Numbered from the stretch's first letter, positions 24,800 through 34,283 are shown. The stretch: 64,000 nt of DNA from Cutibacterium sp. (GCF_030525615.1 NZ_JAUNEJ010000002.1:287955-351954), one strand, 5' to 3'. The notes: generated from the sequence alone by a model not told the origin. Numbers and translations are program-made.

Positions 24800-26638
24800 A
24801 TGGCTGACGAGTCACACGGCATGAACTCGCCGTATCCACGTCACGCCGCCAACCCTGACTGGATGAACGATCCGGAGGCCAACGAGGACACCCACGTTCT
24901 GCGGCGCGCGGACCTCAATGCAGCGGCCCAGGGATCCGCGCCCTTTCCCCGTCCCCGACGCTCAGCCACCGAGCCGCCCATCAACACTCCCCAGCCGACC
25001 CGCCAACCGAGCCCGCGTCCCAGTCCCGCCCGCCGAGCCGCTGCAACCTCAAAGGCATGCTGGGGTCGGCGCACCCCGTCGCGGTGGAACGAGGAAGCCA
25101 AACGCAATCATGCCTTCCGCTCCTGCATCGAATGGACCATCCTTGGAGCCATCGTTCCCGGCCTTACCCTGTCTCGCAGCCGCACCCCACGCCGCCACGT
25201 CGCAGGCCTCACAATTACCGGTATCCTCCTGATCGCACTGACCGTCGCCGTCTTCTTCATCCTGGCGAACCCGACACTCGCGGCGTCTATCGTGGTACGA
25301 CCGAAACCGCTCACCGCACTGGCCTGGGGACTTCCTATCCTGGCTGTCGTTCTCGTCGCCCTGCTGACCTTCTCCCACCTGGACCTTCGCCCTCGCGGCA
25401 TAACGCGGGGGCAGCGATGGTTCTCCACCATCCTCGTCACCGTGTTGTGTACTGCCTTAGCGACCCCATTGGCCGTCGCAGGACGCTACGCCTACGACGA
25501 GGCGCACATGCTCGGACGGATCTTCACCGACAAGCGCTCCGGCACTCGTCCTGCCATTGACTACAACCAAAGCGTCAAGGACATTTGGGCTTCCAAGCCA
25601 CGAGTCAACGTCCTTCTCGTCGGAGCTGACGACAACAAAGCTCGCCACTATCGCGCTGCGGGTTCCATGAGTACAGACACCCTCATGGTGGCGTCGATCA
25701 ACACCTCCAACGGTGACACCTCAATCTTCCAAATCCCGCGCAACACCGCGAGAATGCCTTTCCCGGCCGATTCACCACTGCACAACGACTTCCCCAATGG
25801 ATTCATCGGGGAGGACGACGATGGCACCAACCCCGACTACATGGCCAACGCGATCTGGTCGACGGTCTCTGCCGATTACGTCGATCGGATGGGCGAGACC
25901 GATTATCCCGGCGCTGACGCCCTCAAACTGGCCACCGGCGAAGCCCTCGGTCTCACGGTTGACTACTTCGTCATGCTCGACATCGACGGCCTCCAGAAAC
26001 TCATCGACGCCCTCGGCGGGGTGACTGTCAATATCAACGAGCGTCTCCCCATCGCCGGCAATACCGAGGGCAAGGAACCCGAAGGATACCTTGAAATTGG
26101 CCCCGCTCAGCGCCTCGACGGATACCACGCTATGTGGTATGCCCGGTCGCGATCGGAGAGCACCGACTACGACCGAATGGGACGTCAATCCTGCCTCATG
26201 AAGGCCGTCCTTGACCAAGCCAGTCCTCAGAACGTATTGACACGTTTTGAGTCGATTGCCGACGCCTCTGGCCAGATGGTGGTTTCCGATATCCCGCAGG
26301 GAATGTTGCCAGCCTTCGTCGACCTGGCCGCGACCATGCGAGGGGCCAACATCAACCGTGTCGTCTTCACCAACGGCAAGCACGGATTCATCTCGGCACA
26401 TCCAGACTACGATCTCGTCCGCCAGCAGGTGAAGGCCGCCATCGGTGGCGTCGCGGAGTCCAAGAACAAGAACAAGCCGGTGACCGGGGCCTCGGCGGCC
26501 AAGCCGAGCAAAACCGCCACGCCGACGGCCCCGTCAAACAAGCCCTCGCACAGCGCTGTCTCGAGTCCCTCGCCGACCAGCCAGGACGTTTCCCAGTCAG
26601 TGACTGATGCCTGCGCCTACAACCCTCAGGAACCCTGA
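24800..26638 (+). CDS. LytR-CpsA-Psr (LCP) family ligase
   Basis: 612 residues from ATG 24800 (GAAAGG upstream); ATG 24773 would add nine residues. A cytoplasmic, Pro/Arg-rich N-terminus of about 140 residues precedes three or four membrane segments (about 140-240), then an extracellular LCP domain: VNVLLVGADDNKARH, STDTLMVASINTSNGDTSIFQIPRNT, the central DIDGLQKLIDALGGVTVNI and WYARSRSESTDYDRMGRQ, whose Arg and Asp residues bind the lipid pyrophosphate. A Ser/Thr/Pro/Lys-rich tail ends the protein. LCP enzymes attach teichoic acid-like or capsular polymers to peptidoglycan. The N-terminal multi-pass region is longer than in classical LCP proteins. Confidence 0.9.
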   Translation: MADESHGMNSPYPRHAANPDWMNDPEANEDTHVLRRADLNAAAQGSAPFPRPRRSATEPPINTPQPTRQPSPRPSPARRAAATSKACWGRRTPSRWNEEAKRNHAFRSCIEWTILGAIVPGLTLSRSRTPRRHVAGLTITGILLIALTVAVFFILANPTLAASIVVRPKPLTALAWGLPILAVVLVALLTFSHLDLRPRGITRGQRWFSTILVTVLCTALATPLAVAGRYAYDEAHMLGRIFTDKRSGTRPAIDYNQSVKDIWASKPRVNVLLVGADDNKARHYRAAGSMSTDTLMVASINTSNGDTSIFQIPRNTARMPFPADSPLHNDFPNGFIGEDDDGTNPDYMANAIWSTVSADYVDRMGETDYPGADALKLATGEALGLTVDYFVMLDIDGLQKLIDALGGVTVNINERLPIAGNTEGKEPEGYLEIGPAQRLDGYHAMWYARSRSESTDYDRMGRQSCLMKAVLDQASPQNVLTRFESIADASGQMVVSDIPQGMLPAFVDLAATMRGANINRVVFTNGKHGFISAHPDYDLVRQQVKAAIGGVAESKNKNKPVTGASAAKPSKTATPTAPSNKPSHSAVSSPSPTSQDVSQSVTDACAYNPQEP

Positions 26639-26731
26639 CAGACGACGCCAGCCGGGCCGACGGTCACACACCGGCCAACACCGGTCATCAACACTGCCTG
26701 GTCCACCGCTGGACGAGAGCCTTCACATTCG

Positions 26732-27967
26732 TCACTGCACTCGGCTGGCAGCAGGCCCAGGAGTGACGACATAGAGGTCAGGATGGGTGAACCCGGCATC
26801 GCGGAAAGCCTTGACGACCTGCGTGGCGACCTGGTTGCGAACGTCGCGATCAACCAGCGCGATGGCACATCCACCGAACCCGCCACCAGTCATCCGCGCG
26901 CCAAGGGCTCCGGCCGCGCGGGCCGCATCGACTGCGGTGTCAAGCTCCGGGCAGGTGACCTCGTAGTCGTCACGCAGAGAGTCGTGGGAGGCGTTCATCA
27001 GTGGCCCCACCTCGCGGATACGTCCGGCGTCGACGAGCTCGACGAACTGGGTCACGCGGTCATTTTCGGTCACTACGTGACGCACACGCTTGGTCATCTC
27101 CTCGTCATCGAGAGCCGCCAAAGCGGCACCGAGGTCGCCAACCTCGCGCAAACTGGCGACGCCGAGGATACGGGATGCGTTCTCGCAGGCACGGCGGCGG
27201 GCCTCATACTGACCGTCCACAAGACTGTGTGCGGCTCGGGTGTCGATGACGAGGAGCTCCAGTCCGGAAGCCGCAAGGTCGAAGGGAACTTGACGGACGG
27301 ACCAGTCGTCGCAGTCGAGGAGGAGGGCGTGGCCCTCAGTGGTGCGCAGGGAGGCCGTCTGGTCCAGGCCTCCAGTTGGGGCTCCGGCGACGTCGTTCTC
27401 TGCAGCGCGAGCGGCATTGACGAGATCGGCGCGACCGGCGTCGGAGTCGGACATTCCAAGGTCATACAGGTCGGCGATAGCCAGCCCGACGCCGCACTCC
27501 ACGGCCGCCGAGGAGGACAGCCCCGCACCCAGCGGGACACAGGTCGCCAGAGCGGCTTCGAATCCGCCGATCTTGTGACCGGCTTCACGCAGGGCCCATG
27601 CGACACCGGCGGTATAGGCCTGCCAGCCATTGACGGACCCCGGAGCAATCTCGTCGAGGGTTCCTTCCCAGGAGAGGACAGTGTCACCGAGCTGGGAAAA
27701 AAGGACGACCTTGTCGTCGTCACGGCGTCGAGCGGCGACGTAGGTACGATGAGGCAGGGCGATGGGCAGGCAGAAACCGTTGTTGTAGTCGGTGTGCTCG
27801 CCGATGACATTGACCCGTCCTGGGGCGGCCCAGACTCCGTCCGGAGTGCCGCCAATGTGCTCGGCGAAGAGTCCTCGAGCGCGAGCCGCACCATCCTCAG
27901 CCGACCATGCCGTGCCGATCGTGGGGGTGTCGTCATCCGTTGAGAAGGCGTCGGTTGTCTGCGACAT
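26732..27967 (-). CDS. galK: Galactokinase
   Basis: 411 residues, GHMP kinase. GRVNVIGEHTDYNNGFCLP (galactose-binding), PLGAGLSSSAAVECGVGLA (phosphate loop) and GARMTGGGFGGCAIAL (motif 3) are intact. It phosphorylates galactose to galactose-1-phosphate as the first step of the Leloir pathway. It is divergent from the sodium:solute symporter at 28186, suggesting one galactose uptake and activation unit with a shared control region; a GalT-like gene lies at 43096-44421. Confidence 0.95.
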   Translation of the reverse strand: MSQTTDAFSTDDDTPTIGTAWSAEDGAARARGLFAEHIGGTPDGVWAAPGRVNVIGEHTDYNNGFCLPIALPHRTYVAARRRDDDKVVLFSQLGDTVLSWEGTLDEIAPGSVNGWQAYTAGVAWALREAGHKIGGFEAALATCVPLGAGLSSSAAVECGVGLAIADLYDLGMSDSDAGRADLVNAARAAENDVAGAPTGGLDQTASLRTTEGHALLLDCDDWSVRQVPFDLAASGLELLVIDTRAAHSLVDGQYEARRRACENASRILGVASLREVGDLGAALAALDDEEMTKRVRHVVTENDRVTQFVELVDAGRIREVGPLMNASHDSLRDDYEVTCPELDTAVDAARAAGALGARMTGGGFGGCAIALVDRDVRNQVATQVVKAFRDAGFTHPDLYVVTPGPAASRVQ

Positions 27968-28058
27968 CAGTGGCTCCTTTGCCTGTCAAGAATCCCTGTC
28001 AGTGAGCACTGACCGTACGCCGGTTGACCACAACTGCAGGGTTCTTCGCTCACTGAAA

Positions 28059-28068
28059 ATGTTTACAT
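28059..28068. promoter_or_regulatory. Palindrome in the galK/symporter divergent region
   Basis: ATGTTTACAT is a 10-bp inverted repeat of the TGTTTACA type often bound by LacI- or GntR-family sugar regulators. It is roughly central in the 218-bp region between the divergent galK and symporter starts. A second motif, GTGAGCACTGACC (28000-28012), is partly mirrored by GCTCACTG at 28048-28055. Function is inferred from position. Confidence 0.35.
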
Positions 28069-28185
28069 AGTCCAAAATAGCGGGTCGGGATGTGGACCTA
28101 CCAAACCGGGGGCCTATGATTCCCGAGAGCGATGCCGACAATGCCATCACCGCCCTCGTAACGACAGAAAGGACCACCCTACACT

Positions 28186-29895
28186 ATGCCGTTAGAGACA
28201 CTTATCAATGCGGGATTCATTGATTATGTGATCCTGCTCATCTACTTCTTGTTCGTTCTTGGAATCGGCCTGGCCGCCAAACGTCACGTGTCCGGGTCCC
28301 TTGACTTCTTCCTGTCCGGGCGAAGCTTGCCTGGTTGGGTAACGGGGTTGGCATTCGTGTCAGCCAACCTTGGTGCCGTGGAGATCATGGGTCAGTCGGC
28401 CAACGGCGCGCAGATGGGCGTCCCGGCCGTTCACTACTTCTGGATCGGTGCCATCCCGGCAATGATCTTCCTCGGCATCGTCATGATGCCGTTCTACTAC
28501 GGCTCTGGCGTGCGCTCAGTGCCGGAGTTCATGCTCAAACGATTCGGGCCAGCTGCTCACTTGGTCAACGCGATCTCCTTCGCGCTCGCCCAGCTGCTCA
28601 TCGCCGGTGTCAACCTGTACCTGCTGGGAACCATCGTCCACGCGCTGCTGGGATGGCCGCTGTGGGTCGCCCTCATCGTTGCTGCAGTCATCGTGCTGGT
28701 GTACATCACCCTTGGTGGTCTGTCGGCAGCCATTTACAACGAGGTGCTGCAGTTCTTCGTCATCGTCGCCTCCCTGCTACCACTGGTCATCATCGGCCTG
28801 CACCGTGTCGGCGGATGGAATGGCCTCAAGGCGAAGATCACCGAAGCAGCGAATGCCCATCCTGACACCATCGCCCCCGCTGCTCAGCAGTTGCACTCGT
28901 GGCCTGGTCAGGCGCTGTCGGGATTTGACAACCCGGTGCTGTCGGTCCTCGGCATCGTCTTTGGCCTCGGATTCGTACTGTCCTTCGGTTACTGGACGAC
29001 GAACTTCGTCGAGGTGCAGCGCGCCATGGCGTCCGATTCATTGTCGTCTTCGCGCAAGACCCCGATCATCGGCGCTTTCCCGAAGATGCTGGTGCCCTTC
29101 CTCACCGTTCTTCCCGGTATGTTGGCCGCAGTGCTCGTGCCGGAGATCGCTCGCACCAAGGCAGGCGAAGAGGTCGCCGGTGGTGCATCGGGCAACTTGG
29201 TCCAGTACAACGACTCGGTGCTGTTCCTCATTCGTGACCTGTTGCCGACCGGCCTGACGGGCTTGGCAATCACGGGCCTGCTGGCAGCGTTCATGGCCGG
29301 TATGGCCGCAAACGTGTCGGCGTTCAACACCGTGTTCAGCGTCGATATCTGGGAGCGCTACGTCATCAAGGGCAAGTCTGACGATTACTACGTCAAGGTC
29401 GGCCGAATCGCCACGATCATCGCGACGATCATCGCTATTGGAACCGCAGTTATGGCGTCCGGTTTCTCCAACATCATGGACTACCTGCAGACGCTGTTTG
29501 GTTTCTTCAACGCCCCGCTGTTCGCGACGTTCATCCTCGGTATGTTCTGGAAGAAGTCGACACCTCACGCCGGCTGGTCGGGACTGGTCGCCGGTACCCT
29601 CAGCGCCGTGGTGGTATGGGCTTTGAGCATGGCTGGTGTGTACACCTTGCCGGGTCAGGGCACTGCGTTCCTGGCTGCCTTGGCCGGATTCGTCGTCGAC
29701 ATCCTCGTCAGTGTTGTGGTTTCGCTGTTCACAGCGCCGAAACCGGCGACGGAACTTGTCGGCTTGGTGTATTCGGAGACGCCAAAAGAACACCTCATCG
29801 ATCCACACGAGAAGACCCTCCCGTGGTATCGCCGGACTGTTCCGCTCGGCATGATCGTGCTTGCCGTCACCGTCGTTCTGAACATCATTTTCTGA
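28186..29895 (+). CDS. Sodium:solute symporter (SSS), probably for galactose or another sugar
   Basis: 569 residues with about 14 membrane segments of the LeuT-fold SSS family. It begins with LINAGFIDYVILLIYFLFVL and GRSLPGWVTGLAFVSANLGA (Na+-site region), later YWTTNFVEVQRAMASDS and ITGLLAAFMAGMAANVSAFN. This set matches SglT-like sugar symporters. Divergence from galK supports galactose as substrate, but other sugars or inositol are possible. A small membrane protein gene follows 10 bp downstream. Confidence 0.88.
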   Translation: MPLETLINAGFIDYVILLIYFLFVLGIGLAAKRHVSGSLDFFLSGRSLPGWVTGLAFVSANLGAVEIMGQSANGAQMGVPAVHYFWIGAIPAMIFLGIVMMPFYYGSGVRSVPEFMLKRFGPAAHLVNAISFALAQLLIAGVNLYLLGTIVHALLGWPLWVALIVAAVIVLVYITLGGLSAAIYNEVLQFFVIVASLLPLVIIGLHRVGGWNGLKAKITEAANAHPDTIAPAAQQLHSWPGQALSGFDNPVLSVLGIVFGLGFVLSFGYWTTNFVEVQRAMASDSLSSSRKTPIIGAFPKMLVPFLTVLPGMLAAVLVPEIARTKAGEEVAGGASGNLVQYNDSVLFLIRDLLPTGLTGLAITGLLAAFMAGMAANVSAFNTVFSVDIWERYVIKGKSDDYYVKVGRIATIIATIIAIGTAVMASGFSNIMDYLQTLFGFFNAPLFATFILGMFWKKSTPHAGWSGLVAGTLSAVVVWALSMAGVYTLPGQGTAFLAALAGFVVDILVSVVVSLFTAPKPATELVGLVYSETPKEHLIDPHEKTLPWYRRTVPLGMIVLAVTVVLNIIF

Positions 29896-29905
29896 GGAGG
29901 TTGTC

Positions 29906-30178
29906 ATGTCGAAGGAAACTTCCAAAGTCGATAGCACTAATCGCAAGGTCGCCCGCGCGATGGATATTCGCACCGCCATTGGTGGATTGCTTGCCATCTA
30001 CGGAATCATCTTGACGATTGCTGGTTTGGTGATGGACGCTGACGCCCGGGCCAACGTGTGGGCGGGGATCTGCCTGCTCGTTGCCGGAGCAGCGTTCTTG
30101 GTGTGGGTGAAAGCTCGCCCAACCAAGCTGCCAGAGGCAGCTCAGACAACAGACGCTGGTCAACCTGAAAAGAGCTGA
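29906..30178 (+). CDS. Small two-segment membrane protein, symporter partner
   Basis: 90 residues. Two hydrophobic segments (about 22-43, IRTAIGGLLAIYGIILTIAG; about 50-67, VWAGICLLVAGAAFLVW) and a polar tail. GAGGAGG is a strong ribosome site. It is 10 bp behind the SSS gene and before a terminator, so it is the last gene of that operon. It could be an accessory subunit of the symporter, as small proteins accompany other SSS transporters (inference). Confidence 0.8.
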   Translation: MSKETSKVDSTNRKVARAMDIRTAIGGLLAIYGIILTIAGLVMDADARANVWAGICLLVAGAAFLVWVKARPTKLPEAAQTTDAGQPEKS

Positions 30179-30208
30179 TACGCAGTTGGTGTGAAAACCA
30201 GCGCTGAG

Positions 30209-30245
30209 ATGTGGCCGGGCCGTGTATCACACGGTCCGGCCACAT
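30209..30245 (+). terminator. Terminator of the symporter operon
   Basis: ATGTGGCCGG-G-CCGTGT pairs with ACACGG-T-CCGGCCACAT around the loop ATC, a 17-position stem with one mismatch, followed by an AT-rich stretch. Confidence 0.85.
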
Positions 30246-30314
30246 TCATTGTCCGGGGCTATCGGTCATTGTCCAGGGCTATTCACCGAAAGGCCAGAAC
30301 ACATGCCCATGCAG

Positions 30315-30357
30315 AAGGCCGCGACGTCCACAACTGCTTTCTGGACGCCACGGCCTT
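30315..30357 (-). terminator. Hairpin downstream of the 30370-30855 gene
   Basis: AAGGCCG...CGTCC pairs with GGACG...CGGCCTT around a 13-nt loop. It lies 12 bp beyond the stop of the minus-strand membrane protein gene. Confidence 0.6.
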
Positions 30358-30369
30358 ACTGACTGGTCT

Positions 30370-30855
30370 TCAGATGTTTTGCCGGTAACCGCGCGACTTA
30401 TCCAGGCGGTGTGCGACGTCGACGGCCAGGTCGTCCATCTCCTTGGGATCCCCGACGCCTGGACGAACGATGTGAGTACGTCCGACTTGGCCGTGGTAGA
30501 GGGTGAGACGGGAACGCGACTCCGTAAGCGCCGCTTTGGTTACCTTGTCCCAGGTGCCACGACGGTCCTGTCCAGCGCCATGGATGTGGTAGCCCTTGTC
30601 GTCAAGGTCGACATACAGCTTCATGTGAGCCATTGACCAGGCGGCGGTGATGGCAAGGGCAATGCCGCACGCCAGAACGGCGATACCCACAATGGTCACG
30701 ACTTCATGCCAGCTGTTGGCAATGCTGATGACCATGAGGACGGCACCGACGATCGACAGAATGCCGGCCAAGACGAATCCACGGATTGGAGGCTCCGGCG
30801 ACATGACGTGTCGGGTCGTGCCGGGCGGAAGATCCGCGAGGTCCTTCTTGGCCAT
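30370..30855 (-). CDS. Small membrane protein, possibly PH-like
   Basis: 161 residues from ATG 30855. A short cytoplasmic start is followed by two membrane segments (about 28-50, GFVLAGILSIVGAVLMVISI; about 55-75, VVTIVGIAVLACGIALAITA) and a C-terminal soluble part with short strands (KLYVDLDDKGYHIHG, SRLTLYHG) that resembles bacterial PH-like domains. No specific family is certain. It stands alone upstream of nothing obvious, next to tRNA-Ser(TGA). Confidence 0.7.
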   Translation of the reverse strand: MAKKDLADLPPGTTRHVMSPEPPIRGFVLAGILSIVGAVLMVISIANSWHEVVTIVGIAVLACGIALAITAAWSMAHMKLYVDLDDKGYHIHGAGQDRRGTWDKVTKAALTESRSRLTLYHGQVGRTHIVRPGVGDPKEMDDLAVDVAHRLDKSRGYRQNI

Positions 30856-30948
30856 CCCAATCTCCCGTCGTCGCAAAACTGATGTTGTGAAGAACTGATG
30901 TTCTAAGGGCTTGGCCCCTGACCAGGTGTGAGGGGCGGACCCTCATGG

Positions 30949-31031
30949 CGGCGAGAGTGGGATTCGAACCCACGGAGGTTTCCCTCGGCCGCTTTCAAGG
31001 CGGCTGCACTCGTCCACTATGCGATCTCGCC
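30949..31031 (-). tRNA. tRNA-Ser (TGA)
   Basis: 83 nt, minus strand. Acceptor GGCGAGA pairs with TCTCGCC; GCCGC-CTTGAAA-GCGGC gives anticodon TGA; variable arm present; T arm GGGTTCGAATCCC. Reads UCA/UCN codons. Confidence 0.95.
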
Positions 31032-31229
31032 AACCGGACTCAGCCCGGTGGGTCACATCTTAGCCAAGATTCACCAATGTTATTCATCGTCTTGGGCAAG
31101 AGTGGGGTCCCTGTACCTACCACCGCCCCCACACACCTGCCCCAGACCAGCCGCCGCTGACTACTACTCACAGGCGTACGCAACGTCATGCGCAACTACA
31201 CCTAGGAACAAAACCCCGGACGCTTCGGC

Positions 31230-32117
31230 TTATTGTTGTCCGGGTTTGGTCAGCAATCCCACAAGCTCGTTAACTTTGAATGGTTTCGACGCTGACCGTG
31301 TCGTCACAATCTCACCAGACTGGTCACCCGCACGCCACCCCACTGTCCACACCTCCGTCATACCAAGGGTGTACTCCCCAGGATGCTGATACACATACCC
31401 GCAATCAGGGGACTCAGCGCGCGGATCAGCACTGGCAGGACGAGGAGTCGAATGCGTGCACCGAATAACCTTCTCCCCCGTGTCATAGATAGTCTTCACC
31501 CGATGTGCGTCAAGAGACACCACAATCCCATGGGAAGAATTACTCGCTCGACGATGCCCAACCCCCGGATTATGAAACCATAACGGCTGCCCCACCGCCG
31601 TAATATTCCACTTATTAGCCGAAGGACGCGGCTCAACCTCGATAACAGGTTTCGGCAACTGAATATTCGCCGCAATATCAACCGACCAATCCCTCACCTG
31701 TTCAGCCGACGGACCTGTATTTTTACCACGCGCAGAACGACGACCGGATTGAGACTCTTCCCCCGGATCGCTATACCCAACCCAATACGGGATCCGATTC
31801 ACCACAACAACCGGCGAATCATCATAAGGTCCCCACCGCTTCCCAGGCTCAGACGAGGCACCACCACCATCATCGGCACCACGAGAACGATGACGCTTAT
31901 GATGAGAGTCCCTGCTACCCGGGGCACCATGCTTGGCTCCCCGATCAAAACCGACACCCGGCTTTCGATGAGAACCACCGATACGCTTATTAATATTGAT
32001 AACACCGGTGCTTTCATTATCAACGGGGCCCTCAGAAGGCATCTTTCCTCCTGTCTGCTGCATCCCAACACTTTGCGCTGCAATCAGCGCCACTACAGCA
32101 ACCGTCAACCCTCGCAT
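31230..32117 (-). CDS. Secreted protein of unknown function
   Basis: 295 residues. MRGLTVAVVALIAAQSVGMQ is a likely signal peptide, followed by a His/Arg/Gly-rich low-complexity region (to about 90), then conserved-looking PVVVVNRIPYWVGYSDPGEE, PKPVIEVEPRPSANKWNITA, VGQPLWFHNPGV and YVYQHPGEYTLGMTEVW. The last segments resemble the actinobacterial secreted families that have a PKD-like or immunoglobulin-like fold. It overlaps the upstream lipoprotein gene by 13 bp, so the pair is an operon. Base composition looks richer in A+T than in the flanks. Confidence 0.7.
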   Translation of the reverse strand: MRGLTVAVVALIAAQSVGMQQTGGKMPSEGPVDNESTGVININKRIGGSHRKPGVGFDRGAKHGAPGSRDSHHKRHRSRGADDGGGASSEPGKRWGPYDDSPVVVVNRIPYWVGYSDPGEESQSGRRSARGKNTGPSAEQVRDWSVDIAANIQLPKPVIEVEPRPSANKWNITAVGQPLWFHNPGVGHRRASNSSHGIVVSLDAHRVKTIYDTGEKVIRCTHSTPRPASADPRAESPDCGYVYQHPGEYTLGMTEVWTVGWRAGDQSGEIVTTRSASKPFKVNELVGLLTKPGQQ

Positions 32118-32743
32118 TTTTCTACTCTTTCCGAGAATCCATCTACAATCACCATCTGACCGCTGATCCGATCGAAGAAAAACCGATCACGTTTCAACGT
32201 CCCGTGATCAACCACCACCCCTGAATCATCTAGAAACTGCCACCCTCTTTGATCGACACAGGAATCAATGGCTACCGCATGACCTTCTTTAGCCTCATTC
32301 AAAGCAATACTGACCGATCCATAGTCAGCCGAATCAGGCCTGACAACGTGACCACGCTCGTGCACCTTCACGTAGTATTCCTGGATCATCTCCTCCCAAG
32401 CCCCACCAACGACGTCTGCCATGTCGGGAGGCAGAGTGTCGCCTCCACCCTTCTGCTCAAACAGCAACACCTGCTCCAAATACGTTTCGTAAACCTTCTT
32501 GGCCTCCAAAAACAGCGCGTCTTCCTTCGTCCCCGGCACCGGCGTCGCTGACACTTTCACAAACCTCAACTTGTCCGCCCCCGGAGTCGAACTCGTCGAC
32601 GCACTGGCAGCTGGAGTCACCCCGCCCATCGACCCGGACGAACCCCCTCCACCACACCCGCTCACCCCTACAACCATCCCCGCAAAGACAGCCATCGTCG
32701 CTACCCACCGTCTACAACGTCCGACATGCTCACCATTCATCAC
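32105..32743 (-). CDS. Lipoprotein of unknown function
   Basis: 212 residues from ATG 32743 (other in-frame ATGs lie at 32749 and 32791). Basic start, hydrophobic stretch and lipobox GVSGC (Cys29), then a Gly/Ser/Ala-rich linker. The soluble part reads ALFLEAKKVYETYLEQVLL, GGAWEEMIQEYYVKVHERGH and AIDSCVDQRGWQFLDDSG, a wing common in small actinobacterial surface lipoproteins that may adopt a NTF2-like fold (uncertain). It is the first gene of the pair with 31230-32117. Confidence 0.72.
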   Translation of the reverse strand: MMNGEHVGRCRRWVATMAVFAGMVVGVSGCGGGGSSGSMGGVTPAASASTSSTPGADKLRFVKVSATPVPGTKEDALFLEAKKVYETYLEQVLLFEQKGGGDTLPPDMADVVGGAWEEMIQEYYVKVHERGHVVRPDSADYGSVSIALNEAKEGHAVAIDSCVDQRGWQFLDDSGVVVDHGTLKRDRFFFDRISGQMVIVDGFSERVEKCEG

Positions 32744-32799
32744 CATGGCCACAATCTTGGAGGCCCACACAACCGGTGAGAACCCTCGCACTCAAAATC

Positions 32800-32828
32800 T
32801 GTGGATAACCCGCAAAAACTGTGGACAA
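32800..32828 (+). other. Pair of DnaA-box-like nonamers
   Basis: TGTGGATAA (32800-32808) and TGTGGACAA (32820-32828), 20 bp apart in the same orientation, are the complement of DnaA boxes (TTATCCACA and one mismatch). They lie in the gap between the lipoprotein and quinone reductase genes. Compare 38840-38878 and 48580-48600. Confidence 0.5.
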
Positions 32829-32886
32829 GGCCACCCAGTCATGTGACGAAACCCAACCCTGTCTCGCTGTGTGGCAGGCTTGAAGT

Positions 32887-33888
32887 ATGCATGCCATCAC
32901 CGTCCGCCCCACTGACAAGACAGACTCCAAAGGCCGTCATCGTCCCGGCCCCGAATGCATCGAATGGACCGAAGTCCCCACCCCCGAGCCGGGCCCAAGC
33001 GAGGTTCTCGTCAAGGTAAAAGCAGCCGGTATTAACCGAGGCGATCTCCTGCAGCGCCAGGGGCTCTACCCGCCACCCAAAGGCGTTACCGACACCATGG
33101 GTCTGGAAGTCAGCGGCACCGTCTCCTCGCTTGGACCACATGTAGAGGGCTGGTCCGAAGGTGACGAGGTCGTTGCTCTGCTCGCTGGCGGCGGATATGC
33201 CGAGTACGTCATTGTCCCGGCTGGTCAGCTTCTCCCCATTCCCGAAGGTGTTGATCCCGTCACCGCGTCAACCCTCATCGAGGTCGCTGCCACTGTGATC
33301 TCCAATATGGACCACGTCGGCCTATCCAAGGGTGAAACCTTCCTCGTCCACGGCGGCGCGGGGGGCATTGGCCAATTTGCCATCCAATACGCCAAATCAC
33401 TCGGCTGCACGGTCATCACGACCTGCGGCACCGTCGAGAAACAGGAGTTCTGCCGCAAGCTAGGCGCCGACGTTGCCCTCAACTATCACGAGGATTGGGT
33501 TTCCGGCGTCAAGGAAGCCACCCACGGTCGCGGCGTCGACGTCATCCTGGACGTCATGGGCGCAAAGTACCTTGGACTGAACGTCGATGTGCTAGCGACT
33601 GGCGGTCGTCTCGACATTATCGGAATGCAGGGCGGCGTCAAAGGAGAACTCAACATCGGGAAGCTCCTCAACAAGCGCGCACTTGTCACCGCAACCAGCC
33701 TCCGCCCACGTCCTCTCGAGGAGAAGGCTGCGATCTGCCAGCGAGTTCGTGAGATTGCCTGGCCGCTCTATGCCAACGGCAGCATTAAACCCGCCCCCGT
33801 GACGTCCTTCCCCATGTCCGAGGCTGGCAAGGCTCACGCACAGCTCGAGTCCGGCGAGGTACTCGGAAAGGCCGCGCTGACCCTCTGA
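32887..33888 (+). CDS. NAD(P)H:quinone oxidoreductase, PIG3-like zinc-independent MDR
   Basis: 333 residues of the medium-chain reductase superfamily. VKVKAAGINRGDLLQRQGLYPPP and GLEVSGTVSSLG in the catalytic domain, then the dinucleotide site FLVHGGAGGIGQFAIQYAKSLG. Zinc-binding cysteines are absent, as in the quinone oxidoreductase/PIG3 group. It reduces quinones or enones with NADPH. A hairpin follows. Confidence 0.9.
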   Translation: MHAITVRPTDKTDSKGRHRPGPECIEWTEVPTPEPGPSEVLVKVKAAGINRGDLLQRQGLYPPPKGVTDTMGLEVSGTVSSLGPHVEGWSEGDEVVALLAGGGYAEYVIVPAGQLLPIPEGVDPVTASTLIEVAATVISNMDHVGLSKGETFLVHGGAGGIGQFAIQYAKSLGCTVITTCGTVEKQEFCRKLGADVALNYHEDWVSGVKEATHGRGVDVILDVMGAKYLGLNVDVLATGGRLDIIGMQGGVKGELNIGKLLNKRALVTATSLRPRPLEEKAAICQRVREIAWPLYANGSIKPAPVTSFPMSEAGKAHAQLESGEVLGKAALTL

Positions 33889-33903
33889 TCCTTCTTCCCA
33901 AAA

Positions 33904-33933
33904 GACCTGCCACGGTTTCGGCTGCGGCAGGTC
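33904..33933 (+). terminator. Hairpin after the quinone oxidoreductase
   Basis: GACCTGCC pairs with GGCAGGTC around a 14-nt loop, 16 bp beyond the stop; no T-run. Confidence 0.65.
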
Positions 33934-34283
33934 GTATGTGTGCGCGATAGCCGGACGCACCTCAGCCTCATCCGACAACCCTGGCCCGACCATCAAACAT
34001 CTGAACAAAACACTCATCGCCAGATTCGCGGTGGTGATTCGGTTCCTTATGAGTCCTCTCGCAAGGTCTGGTAGCAGCCGAAGACCCCAGCAACCCCATT
34101 TCCACAACAGCGAGAGGTGCCAGAACTGACTCGCGGGGCCCCGGCGCGAAATCACCCTTGCCCTACTGCGGCTTCCCTCCGGCCCCGTGGTTATCCGGAT
34201 TATGACTACAGGCTCTGCAACTTACGGTGGCACCACCCGACATCAGTGGCCGGATCGCCACCAAACCCCGACCGCATATCCAT
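33934..34283 (+). other. Gap before argG without a recognised gene
   Basis: 350 bp between the hairpin and the argG promoter. A minus-strand open frame runs through it into the quinone reductase, but it has no recognisable domain or ribosome site. I see nothing coding here. Confidence 0.5.
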
